Assembly (NCBI RefSeq): GCF_030272615.1
Contig: NC_081415.1
Location: forward strand, 511,877,873 to 511,941,872
Reading direction: 5' to 3'
DNA: 64,000 bases
From: Cryptomeria japonica
Lineage: Eukaryota > Streptophyta > Pinopsida > Cupressales > Cupressaceae
Position numbers and translations under genes: made by a program. The first letter of the stretch is position 1; the number at the start of each line of letters is the position of its first letter. The notes below the pieces were generated by a model. It was not told the DNA's origin. It saw only the letters and a list, made by a program, of their open reading frames with translations, and ran no database searches. Below, piece after piece: positions 35,120 through 46,994 of the stretch.

Positions 35120-36530
35120 CCTTCCATTATAGGAAGATTGGCTCGATGGTTACTATTGATGAAGGAATTCGATATTACATTGTTGATAAACTAGGTAAAG
35201 CTAATGTAGTTGCAGATTATCTTTCTAGGCTTCAATTATAGAATGATCCTGAAGCTATAGATGATGTTTTCCTAGATGAACATTTATTCTTGATAAAAGC
35301 TCACACTCCTTGGTATGCTAATATTGCAAATTATTTGGCTGCTAATAAGATGCCTTCTCATTTTTCTCCTAAAGAAAGAAGGTTGGTAGTTGAGAAAAGA
35401 TTTAATTTCTCTTGGATTGTTGATTGTTTATTTTATACTAGACCTAACCAAGTCTTAAGAAGGTGCATGAGAGAGGATGAAATGTATGATATTCTTCATG
35501 CATGTCATGATGAGCCATATGGGGGACATTTTGCGGCTAAAAGAACAACACTTAAAATCCTTAACATAGGCTATTATTGGCCAAATTTGTATAAAGATGC
35601 AACTGAATATACTAGAAAATGTAATAGATGGCAATGAATGGGTAGGCCTACCAGATCTGATGAAATTCCATTGTATCCCCAAATATTGGTTGCACCATTT
35701 GACAAATGGGGGTTAGATTTTTTTGGACCAATTGATCCTCCTTCTAATGGGAATTCCTATATTCTAGTATGCACTGATTATATTACAAAATGGTTGGAAG
35801 CAAGAGAAATGACGCATGAAAGGGATAATAAGGTAGTTGAATTTATCTATGAGGAAATATTTATGAGATATGGAGTACCAAGAGAGATTGTTACAGATCA
35901 AGGACCACAATTTACTTCCACATTAATTGTAGCATTGGTTAATGAATATAATATCAAACATAGGAATTCCACTCCATACCATCCTTAGGCAAATGGTCAG
36001 GTAGAGGTTACAAATGGGGATTTAGAAGCTATTCTTATGAAGACAATAACTCTTCATAAGAAAGATTGGTCAAATAGTCTTCCTAAAGCCATTTGGGCAT
36101 ACATAACAACATGGAAGACAACAACTAGTTTACAGCTTTTGAAATGATGTATGGAAAAACAACCATGATGCCCATTTATTTTGAGCATAAAACTCTTAGA
36201 AAAGCTCTAAAATTGAATATCACTCCATTAGAATGTGCTAGATGAGTTGAGAAAGATGGTTGTCCAACATACAAAACTTATTCAACATCAACTTACTAAA
36301 TGGTATGATAAATATATTAAGGATATAAAAATTAAATCTAGAGACTGGGCATTGTTATATGATTCCAAATATAAGGATATAATGGGGAAGCTATAGACAT
36401 GTTGGTTGGGCCCATATGAGATTGACGAAGTTTTTCAAAATGGAGCAGTTCAGTTGGCAACAATAGACCCAGTCAAATTCAAACTTTTGGTCAATGGTCA
36501 TTGACTACGCCTTTATCATAAGCTTGCAAC
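35120..36530 (+). pseudogene. gypsy-2 RNase H end and integrase
   Basis: After the solo LTR, IGRLARWLLLMKEFDI and GKANVVADYLSRLQ close the RNase H. A TAG at 35239 follows. The zinc-binding (H2C2-like) part lies at about 35470-35635 (HACHDEPYGGHFAAKRT, CNRWQ). The integrase core follows with WGLDFFGPIDPPSNGNSYIL, VTDQGPQFTS at about 35893 and, after a TAG at 35987, ANGQVEVTNGDL, giving the D, D and E positions. The C-terminal part is degraded to about 36530 (WLGPYEIDEVFQNGAVQL). Integrase would insert the DNA copy. Stops prevent function. Confidence 0.85.
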
Positions 36531-37100
36531 AAAAGAAGAGTTCCTGCACCAATTTGACAACCAAGTGCAGACCATAGTTCCTAGAGCCTCTCTAGGGGGC
36601 CTTCTTAGCATAGTTCTTGCAGCCTCTACATGGGGCCTTCTTGGTCCTGAGTCTTAAAATTCATTTTGCATGCATTCTTAATAAATATTTCCATATTTTA
36701 TGGAAATACCATTCTCTGCTAATAATTTTTGCGTCCCCCTCATCTCATTTCATTTTTATTTATGTCACATCATCCACTTCACGTCACCTCATCTCATATT
36801 ATGGATAACTAATCATTTGATTGCAACATTAATTAGCATGATTGTAGGTATGTATAGTATTTAATTTTCTTTAATTATGCATTTATAATTTCATTATTAT
36901 TATTACCTAATATGATTCGCATCATCCGCATTCCCTTTCCTCTGTCCTTTTTCTTATGTGTGGACACGTATCATATTAAGTTGGGGGGGGGGGGGGGTGT
37001 TTTATGGTTCTATTTGGGACTACGTAATTATGTGTCCTTGTCCATGATATGTTTTACTTTTCTTGACATCATTTTTTTTTAATGAGTTATTACTGATCTT
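36531..37100 (+). other. spacer after integrase with an internal PPT-like tract
   Basis: Non-coding. At 36973-36998 is CATATTAAGTTGG followed by a run of 15 G, a near copy of the genuine PPT (GATATTAAGTTGGGGGG at 43940-43956). It separates pol from the accessory frame. A short repeat GTTCCTAGAGCCTCTCTAGG / GTTCTTGCAGCCTCTACATG occurs near 36570-36630. Confidence 0.6.
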
Positions 37101-37103
37101 AAT

Positions 37104-37793
37104 GAGCAGATTGTGTAGGAATTTTTGTCCACATTTAGTGAACAGACGAATTTTGTCAAAGGGTTACTAGTCATACCCATAGAGAAGAGAATAGCTGAAG
37201 TCACTGGGTTGCCGCAGGATGGATAACTATTTCTTGAGGCAAAAGATGCAAGAAGTGCAAGGGTAGAGTTTACTCATTGAGCTGATGGACCTCTGAGCGT
37301 GGACAAGAATGTAACTAAGCGGATATCTCTTCTAGGTGAATGGTCACAGGTTGCATTTTATGTAATGAAGTATTTAACATGTGATGGTAAGTACTCCAAT
37401 TTGCATTCGGTCCATTTCAAATTATTGAGTCATCTAAGGCATGGCCGAAGGATGAATATTCCAAATGTCTTGTATCATCTTATCTCTATTAGTGAAAAGG
37501 AGACATAGAATGGTAGTACCCATTCTATAAGTCATCGCGAATTAATAAAATTATTGGTAGAATGGTCTCTTAGAGATGTATCACAGATGTCATTGGGAGA
37601 GTTTGAGGATATCGGGCAATTTGGCGAAGAAAATATTCTTGTTGCAGAAGAAATTGCAGTTCAAGAGGAAAATATCGAACCCTCATCTCCTAGGGTTTCT
37701 GCGGTAGCCAAACCTCCTATTGCCGAAGATGATTTTCTTGGTGAGGAAGGAATAGTAGTTGAGACAAGTCTTGAGAATCCCTCCACTCAAACT
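37104..37793 (+). pseudogene. gypsy-2 accessory reading frame, first part
   Basis: One frame with a few stops. Recognisable pieces are FSEQTNFVKGLLVIPIEKRI, AEVTGLPQDG, GEWSQVAFYVMKYLTCDGKY, FKLLSHLRHGRRMNIPNVLY and, from 37554, an acidic Glu/Val-rich stretch. The pattern is a helical domain with a conserved 'I-x-x-V-T-G-L-P-x-D-G' motif, as I recall from reading frames downstream of pol in Athila-like elements. I do not assign a function. It is interrupted at 37793 by a solo LTR and continues in frame at 42514. Confidence 0.55.
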
Positions 37794-38010
37794 TGTTGGG
37801 AATTGACACTCATTTGATTGGTTTCAATATGTTTTCATTGATGGAAACATATTTTGGCTTTCATTCCTTGGTTTGGTTGTTCATCGGCAAACACTTCAGT
37901 GGCACCAGCATCAAGATCGATAGGTATCTTCAGTGGTAGGAGGAATTCTTTGGGTACCGACATTGTAGGCCAACATGACTTCATAGGTTATCGGTATTGG
38001 AGGCCGACAT

Positions 38011-38824
38011 TGTTAGATTCAATGACAGTCCCAAAGAAACTAAGAGGGGCGGGAGGGGGAGGGGGTGAATTAGTGTCTAACCGGTTAATAGAATATTTAA
38101 ACTTAATTATAACTTTGCAACCCAAAATAGTGTACCGGTAAATAAGAATTATTGCAATAAACAAAAATAGTAGAGACAACATAGAAACACACCATAACAC
38201 AAGATATTTAACGAGGAAACCTAGTGTGGGAAAAACTTCTGTGGGATTTGTGACACACAATATTTACTCACTGACCAATGAATAAATACTACTTACAATA
38301 AGGGACCTACACATGCAAGGAGGTCCACAACATAGAGCTCACTACTCAATTAAGAGTCACACTGACTACAAAATGGATTAGTAAATCCAATACAATGTGT
38401 TGCTCAAAATAACATCTCTAATGTCAGGTTTAGTACCGGTTTAAGCTCATATAGATACCTTAACAAAAAACCATTGTTGCCACTAAAGAATTATTTTCTA
38501 CCATACATATCATGTCATCTCATCTCATCTACCATCAAAATGACCTATAAGATCTCATACATATATGAGTCTTTTACAATATACCATGTCGGCTTACAAA
38601 AGATAATTATATTGCAATAAATAAAAGTACATCCCATGTTGACTAGAGTGTCGGTATGCTTTGATGTAATCTAAATTCCATTGTAAGTGTGTTCTCGTGC
38701 CGCTGTCTGTCAGTGTATGAAGTTTGTGATGTCGGGCATGTAGAAAACAATTGCTAGTGAGTTGCTAGTTGGTTGTCATCAATGATAACATCAACTATTC
38801 TCATAAGAGTGTAGAATGCTAACA
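38011..38824 (-). repeat. 3' LTR of X-B
   Basis: 814 bp. Followed on its internal side by ATCTCCCCCTTTGGC, the reverse of the PPT. Has an expanded G-run (GGGGCGGGAGGGGGAGGGGG) near 38046-38066 where the other LTR has one GGGGGGG. Confidence 0.9.
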
Positions 38825-38838
38825 ATCTCCCCCTTTGG
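38825..38838 (-). other. polypurine tract of X-B
   Basis: In element orientation CCAAAGGGGGAGAT, directly before the 3' LTR. Same as in X-C and the copia element. Confidence 0.8.
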
Positions 38839-39046
38839 CATTGATGGCTACACCCATGAGAAAAATCAAAACTATTATCCAAAACTGAAATCCAAAAAGA
38901 TGTGCTCCCCCTGAGCAAGTGATCTCCTTTGTACATGCATTTTTCTCTACACTACTCCCCCTTTGACATCAATGACAAAGGATGTCATAAATAATCAAAA
39001 GAGTACAAAAATGTTACCTCAAGGTCTATAACTGGTTGGTTACTAT

Positions 39047-41039
39047 CTAAAATATGTTTGCCAAAATCATATTCAAACTTTGCATAAACTTGTTACTATC
39101 AGTTAAAGTTGCCTCAGTCTGTTGGATCATACCAGTATGATAGTGCATTTGTTGCTCTGGTGATCGCTCTCCTTGAACTATTGCCTTATATATTTCAACT
39201 CTCTGAGTAATCAGATTATCCAACCTTGGACCAAGTTTATTGTTTATTTCTCGGGCATTAGACCTTATTCTCACCTTATCTTTCTCAAGTTTTTCCAACT
39301 TCTCCTCAAAAACTACCATTTCTTGCTCAAAAACTGATATAAGTCCAGATGAACCTATTATATTATCCACAATGTCATCAATTTATTTTTGTGTCTTTTT
39401 GATCTCCTCATCAATGTCCTCTGTCAAATAGTGAGGTTTATATGCTTCCCTATATAACTCGTTATACTCCAAAATTGTAGAATTGAGTACCAGTAAAAGT
39501 GTGTTCAAGTGATTGGTACATTTCTTTATGGTGTTTTCAAAGAATGTGTTTTTTTCTTTGTTAACTCTCTCCTTTATGGTGTTCTCATTCACTTTATCTA
39601 TAGTTATTACATTATCAGCAATGAATTTGGACAATGTGTCCAATTTCCCTAAAGAATCATTAATGTGATATATCTTACAATTAGGTGCAATCATCTTCAT
39701 AATAGGTAATGTGTTATCAATTAACTTAAATGCTAAGGTATTGCAATCAGTAATCTTTTTAAATGAATCCAAAAGTACCTTTGTAATATTAGTGGGTCTG
39801 AATTCACCTATAGATGTGCTTGGTTTTGTTGTAGGTTTCTTCTCAACAGATGTCTGACCAATCACCTTCACTATATCCTCTTCATTTCCATTAGATGTAT
39901 CCACTTTACTTATAATTTCTTCTATTGGATATGTTTGTGTATGTAGTTCTACTTTAATGGTTTCTTAGTCTAATTAAGCTTCTCTATAAATGCCAGTGTC
40001 ATGGACTCAACATGAACCTCTACCTCAGATTATTTCTCTATTAGTACCACTATCGATTTCTCAGATTTCGGTGGCCCTATGCTAATTGTCTTGTCCTCTG
40101 TTTGCTTCTCAGTCTGTGGTTGCACTGCTTGGGCTGGTATCTCAGTTTCCTGAGAGACAATAGTTTGTGCTGGTTTCTTTGAAATCTTGTTGTCCTCAAC
40201 ATTATCTGCCTTAACCTCTATAGTTTTTTGGTCCACAACAATGTTTATATCCTGAGTATCTACATTCATTGTAAAAAGTATCTTTGACTCCAAATTAGTA
40301 TCATCATGGGTTATACCTTTAGTAGCTATATCTGGTGGATTATCTGTATGAACTAGTGATGAAGGTGCTAATGGAGGGGTCTACTGGGTTGGTGGGGGGA
40401 TATCTATTTTTTTATAGAAGGTACACCACCTACTTTACCTTTTCCTTTGTCTTTCTGATATACCTTGAATGTCTTTTCCATTTTTGGTCTGCTTCTTTCC
40501 TCTTTCTTTTCCTTCTCTACAAAGAATATATCCCATTTATCTACAGTCTCATCTGCAATTTCTTTAACCCTTCCAGCCATCAGGCTCACTTGCCAGTGTT
40601 CACTAACAAATACTGACTAGTTAGCTTTAGAAATAATCTCATCTATTTCTTCCTTAGAATTTACTAGATGTATAGCTAAGAGTGCTTCAACTTTCAACTT
40701 CTTGTCTAGTTCCATCACAAATAGCCTTTTAGCTTCCAAGCTCATGTATAAATCATTGCGTATCTCATCAATTACTTCTATCAAAACTTTCTTGTAAATA
40801 TCTAAATATAAAATAATACTTTTTTCAATTATGTTTTCATCAGAATCATTTGAAGAGTTATACCATTTATTTACATTTACTAGATCACCTTCTTGTGTAA
40901 TCTCATTCAGTAGATTATCCAATGTAGGGTTAACCGGTGTCTGTTTCTTCTTTGGTGTAAGCTTCTTCTGCAGTTCCCTAACTTCTTGTTGCTTCTTCCT
41001 TAGTGTCTTGGTTTTCTTAGGAGTAGGAGAAGGTACCAA
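39047..41039 (-). pseudogene. family X protein, C-terminal half (X-B copy)
   Basis: Read right to left: Lys-rich linker (TPKKTKTLRKKQQEVRELQK, 41039 on); a helical domain (LDNLLNEITQEGDLVNVNKW to about 40617); a Glu/Lys/Pro low-complexity stretch (40589-40030); a second helical domain (39904-39383, with SLGKLDTLSKFIADNV); and a coiled-coil tail (39370-39047, VFEEKLEKLEKDKVRIRSNA). Frames change between segments, but only about five breaks occur in 2 kb. Both helical domains align by eye with X-C (TLKELIDEILKDGNLKNV; DPFGKLKGFLNIVGSHFESL). I do not recognise the family. It is not RT, integrase or protease. Confidence 0.6.
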
Positions 41040-41040
41040 T

Positions 41041-41816
41041 TGTTAGATTCAATGACAGTCCCAAAGACACTGAGAGGGGGGGTGAATCAGTGTCGAACCA
41101 GTTAACAAAATATTTAAACTTATTTATAACTTTGCAACCAAAAACAATGTACCCATAAATAAGAATTATTGCAATAAACAGAAATAGTAGAGACAACATA
41201 GAAACACACCATAACACAAGATATTTAACAAGGAAACCTGGTGTGGGAAAAAAATTGGTGGGATTTGTGACCCACAATATTTACTCACTGGCCAATGAAT
41301 AAATACTACTTACAATAAGGGGCCTGCACATGTAGGGAGGCCAACAACCTAGAGCTCACTGCTCAATGAAGAGTCACATTGACTACAAAATGGATTAATA
41401 AATCCAATACAATGTACTGCTCAAAACAACATCTCTTATGTCAGGTTTAGTGCCCGTTTAAGCTCAAATAGATACCTTAACCAAAAACCTTCGCTGCCAC
41501 TAAACAATTATTTTCTACCATACATATCATATCATCTCATCTCATCTACCATCAAAATGACCTATAAGATCTCATACATATATGAGTCTTTTACAATATA
41601 CCATGTTGTCTTACAAAAGTTCATCCCATGTCGACTAGAGTGTCGGTATGCTTTGATGTAATCTGAATGCCGGTGTAAGTGCTTGTCGGTGTCGGTGTCT
41701 GCTGATGTATGAATTTTGTGATGCAGGGCATGTAGAAACCAATTGCTGGTGAGTTGCTAGTTGGTTTCCATCAATGATAACATCAACTATTCTCATAAGA
41801 GTGTACAATGCCAACA
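41041..41816 (-). repeat. 5' LTR of X-B
   Basis: 776 bp. The hairpin GTGGGATTTGTGACCCAC is at 41258-41275. Directly adjoins the truncated primer site (41034-41038 region, reverse of TGGTA). Confidence 0.9.
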
Positions 41817-42508
41817 AACATCATTTGGGAGATCTGACAATCGACAATTGATTTTTTATATTTATGTATATATGTAATTGAGCCAACATGTATATTCATT
41901 TTGTAATTATCTATGTAAGCTGACATAAGGCATGAAGGATTGTAAGGGTATATAGGTCCATTGATTAGATCATTTTGTGATATGTAAGGATGTGAAAAGG
42001 CTATGAGAGTGATATTTGTAATGCAAGGAATGTTGATTATGTAAGACGTTATTTTGGTAAGGGTTTAGGGATTCAAAACCGGAATAGTCAGAGCTTGAAC
42101 CGGAACTCTATTAGGCATAGTAGATGTAATACTGAGTACATTTTTATGTTTTCTTATTCAGAGTAACTATATTTAGTGAGACTCCTTTGTGATGAGAAGT
42201 TTTCTCTAGGCTACAAGCCTTCCTCCAAGTGCAGACGCCCATATTTTGTAATATCTTTTCATATGGTTAGTGGATTGATATTGTGGGTCACAAATCCCAA
42301 TATGGTTTTTCCTCTTTGAGGTTTTCCATGTATAATTATTTGTGCTATGGTATTCATTTGTGTGATTGGCTTATTGATTTATTTACATCTTTCAATCTTA
42401 TATGTACCGGTTTACTGATTGGTGAATGCGTGTTATAATAAGGTTAAAATTGATCATTCTAGTAGAACACTGATTCACCCCCCCTCTCAATGTTCTTGGA
42501 TTCCAACA

Positions 42509-43892
42509 AAACTCAAAGTTGGACTAGATTTTCTAAAATAAAAGGTAAAGAAAAATAAAAATGCAATGCACGGGAAAAATTCATGGAACAACCTCAAAAA
42601 GCATAGGTTCCTCCTGTAGCTAGAAAGTGAAAAATGGAGGAGGATTTTCCTATAGAAAAACTTCCTACAAGCACACAGAAATTGCCATTAAGAATAAGTC
42701 ATCAGGTTAAGAAAAGAAATCAGGCAACAGGAGATGTGAGTGAGGTTATTTCTATGTAAACATTAGAATTAGAGCATAGAAGTCAGAAAGAGGGTAAGCT
42801 GCAGGAAGGACATGAAGCCGAAAGACTATTAAATTTAGCCCAAATAATGGAGAAGTTTGAAGAACCAGATGATAAGATCTTGAGCCCTCGGGTAACTACT
42901 CGTAGGCTCCCTTCATGTCTCACTAGCTTATCTGTTGCACTCACATTTTATAGATAGTGGGAAATAGAAAAGGCTAGGCTATAGGGGATAATTGACAAGC
43001 AACAAAAGGAAATTGAAAAGAAAGACAACCAAATTGTTGAGTTACAAACCAATGTAGATACTATAAAAAACATGGTTCATGAGTTAATGCAGTGCAAGGC
43101 TCCGCTGAGAGTTTATGCTTTATATTTTAAAGAACACTATCTATGTTTTAAACTTATCCACATTGTTAGAGATCTAAGCCCTTCTTTGAAGACTCTGCAG
43201 GAGTTTTATAGTTCCTACCAAATCTCTCCTACAACCATTAAGAATTTTCTATGTGAGTTTTATCTACATAATTATGTTGTCTCTTCTAACAATGAATGGA
43301 ATCCCTTGTTATATATTGGTGATATTCAGTAAAAGTATTGATGTCCTAGATACAAAATAAAATTAGTATGGAAGTACAATCTAGAATGTACAAGAACTTG
43401 GAGCTTGATAATGTAATGCCACTCAGAGATGAAGCTAAAAACCCACGGCAAATGTACTATGACTGGCAAAATTTGTTGACTATACCTGATGTCAGAAGCC
43501 AAGTTTTACCACTAAGAGAGGAAGTATTTCAAAAGTATGAAAATTTGGTTGGAACTAAGAATCAAGTTATAGTTAAATTTATGGCTTAGCGTTGGAAAAA
43601 ACTTGCACGAGACCTAAAGTAGGGTGAACACCATTCATTGCCCAATTATAATGCAACCACAGAAAGAGCTCCCAAGTATATGCACTTGGGCAGGATAAAA
43701 GGTAATAAATGGCTACCTTTGATATTTCAGCCACCTATCCTTATTTGGCCATTGATGGGATGCAAAGCTATAAATAAATTGTATGATGAGGTTGCGAAGG
43801 AAGCTAGGTGGGCTAGGCTGGAAAAGATAAAAGGATTTTATTGGAACCTAGCTATAGTTGGCACAGGACAAGGTACCATAGGTGATTTTTGA
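42509..43892 (+). pseudogene. gypsy-2 accessory reading frame, second part
   Basis: Continues the frame of 37793 after the AAACT duplication. It has several stops. Pieces are MEEDFPIEKLPTSTQKLPLR, a coiled coil (GIIDKQQKEIEKKDNQIVEL), then a mostly helical domain in 43072-43332 (LRVYALYFKEHYLCFKLIHI) and two more open stretches (43368-43589, 43638-43892). The last includes LGRIKGNKWLPLIFQPPILI and ends at a TGA at 43890. Together with the first part, this is a protein of roughly 650-700 residues placed where envelope-like genes sit in other retroelements. I see no signal peptide or clear membrane segment, so I would not call it an envelope. Confidence 0.5.
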
Positions 43893-43939
43893 GTCAGTGC
43901 TAGAGTAAGGAATTTCCCCCCTGCTGGAGGACCAACAAG

Positions 43940-43959
43940 ATATTAAGTTGGGGGGCAAA
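43940..43959 (+). other. polypurine tract of gypsy-2
   Basis: GATATTAAGTTGGGGGGCAA directly before the 3' LTR start TGATAAGC. Confidence 0.8.
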
Positions 43960-45197
43960 TGATAAGCTAAAATAATAACTCTTTTATTTCTTTGACTGAT
44001 AAGTTTTTCTTATGTTTTAAGTTGCATATTGGGACAATGTTAAAGTCATGTGATGTATCCAAGTTTTGATTATGTGCATTTTGAATGATAGCCAAACCCA
44101 CTGAACCCTGTATTGTTTTGACTTAATATTCCTATAGCTATGCAAATTATTATGGTAATATAATGCATGGATGTATAAATGTTGTGATTAATGGAAATAG
44201 ATATATGTATATGCTTTCATTTTCTAACCTTTAATGCAGAAGTAAATAAGTTGCTGCAGAAGTAGTTGTGTTAAGACAGATGGAAAACCATGCCATGCAA
44301 ACATTTGGAGACATGTTGGAGCAATTGAGCATTTAAAATAGTGGAGAAGATGGTGCTCGAGTGATCGGAAAAGTAATAGCAAGGAGATACTAGACTCATT
44401 TATGGTTGTCTCCAGCAAGCATCAATCTAGTAACCACTCTCATGCTATATTCTTGGCTATGGTTTAGTAAAGTCCCACGTTCTCTATGGATAAACTTCTT
44501 CTCCTTCTTGTAATAAATGTTTCCGCCTAATTTCATGGGCATGATCTAAGTAGTTGAATGTTTGTTATAACTTTCTTATAAATAAATATTTGCACCTCTT
44601 CATAGAGGTTAGACAATATTTTTCCAAAATTAGAAGCATTTCTCTTATCTCATGCATTATATCGACTTTTGGAAATAATGAATAAAAACTATGTTATTTT
44701 GAGTATATAGAATAATTTTGAAGTCTGGATATACTCATCCAATGGGGACCACTAGGTGAGTATTCCTATGTGATTATTATATTAAGTTTCCTTTTTGCTG
44801 TAGTAGATGTTCTAGCAACTGACTGTTCCTACAGCCACTGGAACCAGATCCTATGATTGTTACCAAAGCCAAAGCAGACAAAGTAATTCCTGTTTGTCGG
44901 CTCCAAACTTAGTTAATAGTTATTTAGTTAAAATCTAGTATTAATGTTAAGATTTCCTATAGCCATTCAGTTTTCATATTTTTGCTTGTTTATTTTAGAT
45001 AGATTTAGTTGTTGCAGTAGTGTAGAATTACTTTCTCTAAAACTTAGGGTATTTAAAATGCAGACCCATTTGAAGTAATGCGTCCCTGGGTTGACAAGTA
45101 AATGAACCTTAGTCATGGAAATGATAGCTACTCGGAATGGATGACCAATCTTTGAGTTAAGACTTTATATCGAGTTATTGTTCTTATTGGCTAGGCA
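43960..45197 (+). repeat. 3' LTR of gypsy-2
   Basis: 1238 bp, pairs with 28493-30205. Lacks the microsatellite expansion. Confidence 0.88.
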
Positions 45198-46710
45198 AGC
45201 ACACAACTTTTCAAATCAGGATCAAAGTCAAACAAATTCAAATTCCATTTTGGTGCAGAAGAGCTACGAATATAGTACTCAAACACAAATGCTCCAAACT
45301 ATGTCAAAAATATACCTAGAGCCTAACCTTTCAACCATTACAAATTTTCCGTTAAATACCTTTCAAAACGATGTCTTTAGATCTTAATAGTTTGTTCTAG
45401 ACATGGGATCCCCTCTAAATAACCTCAAAGGAAAATAAGGCATAGTTGTCCCTTCTTTGCATTTCCTTATAATTCATGCTAGTCAATATTTTGAGAAACA
45501 AGTCTCCATCCAACCTTGGCCATTTAAGTGAGATACAAAGAAAAGGTGTTGTGAATACTAAGACCAGTAAATCTCTTATTGTAATGCACCTTTTCCTAAT
45601 CAAGAAGGGACATCCTATTTTTCTACTCGACTCTCGACCATAGGAGCCACCTTTGAATTTGATCCAAATTCTTCACCCAATACATTGGGATATAGAAAAT
45701 AGAGATATAAATAGAATAACCTTGGAGGGAGACTTTGAGAAGCTGAAGCTTACCGACATTACTTAGAAGACCACCCTTCTATCCTGGTAGCTTTCTCTGA
45801 ATCCTTTCTAAGAGTCAAGTCCAAACTAATTCCCGCACCTTCCCAATAGTTAGAGGTAAACCAAGGTAAGATGAAGGGAGACTAGCTATCTAGTAGTTTA
45901 GAATCCTTCCAATACATAATTGAATTTCATGGGGGAAATTCATGAAGAACAAAACACTCTTGTCTAGGTTTTTTTTAGAGGCGCTATCATTTTCTGATAG
46001 AATAGAGAATCACCCTCTAGGATCTACCATTGAAGCCTCACCAATTAATAGAGTACATCCACAAATTGTTGGTGAGAAATAATGAAGCACATAGAAGAAG
46101 GCTTAATACCTTTAATATTTCCCTAAAGAACATCAGTCATAAGAGTGATTAGATACAGAGAGAGGGTCACCTTGTTTGAGACCACCATATTTACTTAGGA
46201 CCAATGAAAGAAAAGGCCATGAAACTATATCGTAGGCCTTATTAATATCTAACATCAAAAGCATGCCTTCCTTATGATTATGTTCCATAGAATGTAGCCT
46301 TTCAAGGACATCAATAACTACATTAGAGATTTGACAACCTAGCACAAAGCCCTTTTGATTACCATGAATCAAATTCCCTAAAATAGGCTTAATTCAGTTG
46401 ACAAGAATCTTAGAAAAGATTTTATAAAGAGTATTACAGGGGCTTATAGGGATAAATTCATCCATGCAATTAACACCCAAAATTTTGGGGATTATGACAA
46501 TGAAGGTTTTTTAATCTCTTTAAGTAATCTAGCTGAAGACACAAATTCTCTAGCAACTCGGATGATGTTTGAATCCATAATATCCCAGTATTCTTTAAAG
46601 AAGAAAGTGGGGAACCCATCAAGGTTTGGGCATTTAAAGGGTCTAAAAGAAAAGACTACCTCCTTGAATTCGTCATCAAAGAGATTTGTCTCCAATAATT
46701 GCAAGTCCAC
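45198..46710 (-). pseudogene. LINE reverse transcriptase
   Basis: 46710-46492 gives FRPFKCPNLDGFPTFFFKEYW, the usual PGPDGF region. 46372-46133 gives GNQKGFVLGCQISNVVIDVL, then MLDINKAYDIVSWPFLSLVL and GGLKQGDPLS, which are RT motifs of plant LINEs. The catalytic F/YADD region (near 46000) is unreadable (EGDSLF-like), so activity is lost. The part after it (SLPSSYLGLPLTIGK, LSNVGKLQLLKVSLQGYSIY) continues toward the RT thumb and zf-RVT segment, which lies at 28492. Many stops and frameshifts. Confidence 0.75.
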
Positions 46711-46994
46711 CTAATCAATATTATTTGGAATGGCTTGAATTAATATTTCCAAAGCTTCAATGATAAAAAGGTCTTAGGAAGGCTAAACATTAAGGAACAA
46801 AAATAAGATATTGCCTCCATAAAATATACTTAGACCAATTGATTGGTGGAATAATTTAGTGTTCCTATCCCCTTCCCTGATACATTCCACTAATGATCTC
46901 CATTTACAATAAATTTCTTTTTTAATAACTAAATTATAAATATTATCTAGAAGGGGTCTCTCTCTATCCAATCTATCTTAAGAGGCCCCTAGGA

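Larger units (their letters stand above)
38011..41816 (-). mobile_element. LTR element X-B with a deleted 5' internal part
   Basis: 3806 bp, TGTTAGATTC to GCCAACA, flanked by GACAT (38006-38010) and AACAT (41817-41821), a target duplication with one CpG-type change. LTRs 38011-38824 and 41041-41816, about 8% different. The internal region (2.2 kb) encodes only the C-terminal half of the family X protein. On the 5' side the primer site is cut after TGGTA. No RT or integrase. Confidence 0.88.
37794..42508 (+). mobile_element. solo copia-type LTR, itself interrupted by X-B
   Basis: TGTTGGGAATTG to GATTCCAACA, about 904 bp once X-B (38011-41816) and its duplication are removed. Perfect 5-bp target duplication AAACT (37789-37793 and 42509-42513). 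Its end (TTCACCCCCCCTCTCAATG) and the hairpin GTGGGTCACAAATCCCA at 42283-42299 link it to the LTRs of X-C and the copia element. There is no internal region. Confidence 0.88.
28493..45197 (+). mobile_element. large Ty3/gypsy element with post-integrase ORF (gypsy-2)
   Basis: 16.7 kb as found and about 11.2 kb after removing two solo LTRs and the element nested in one of them. Order: 5' LTR (TGATGAGC start), primer site TGGCGCC, gag, Cys-rich/Trp-Asn-rich region, protease, RT, RNase H, integrase, internal PPT-like tract, accessory reading frame, PPT, 3' LTR (TGATAAGC start). LTRs differ by roughly 6-7% in the first 230 bp outside the microsatellite. The layout fits the Athila/Tat group, which often has a reading frame after integrase. 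Many stops throughout. It split a LINE. I found no convincing target duplication. Confidence 0.85.

Noticed and set aside
42509-43892. Calling the gypsy-2 accessory frame an envelope gene
   Set aside because: No signal peptide, membrane anchor or cleavage site is visible. Position alone is not enough.
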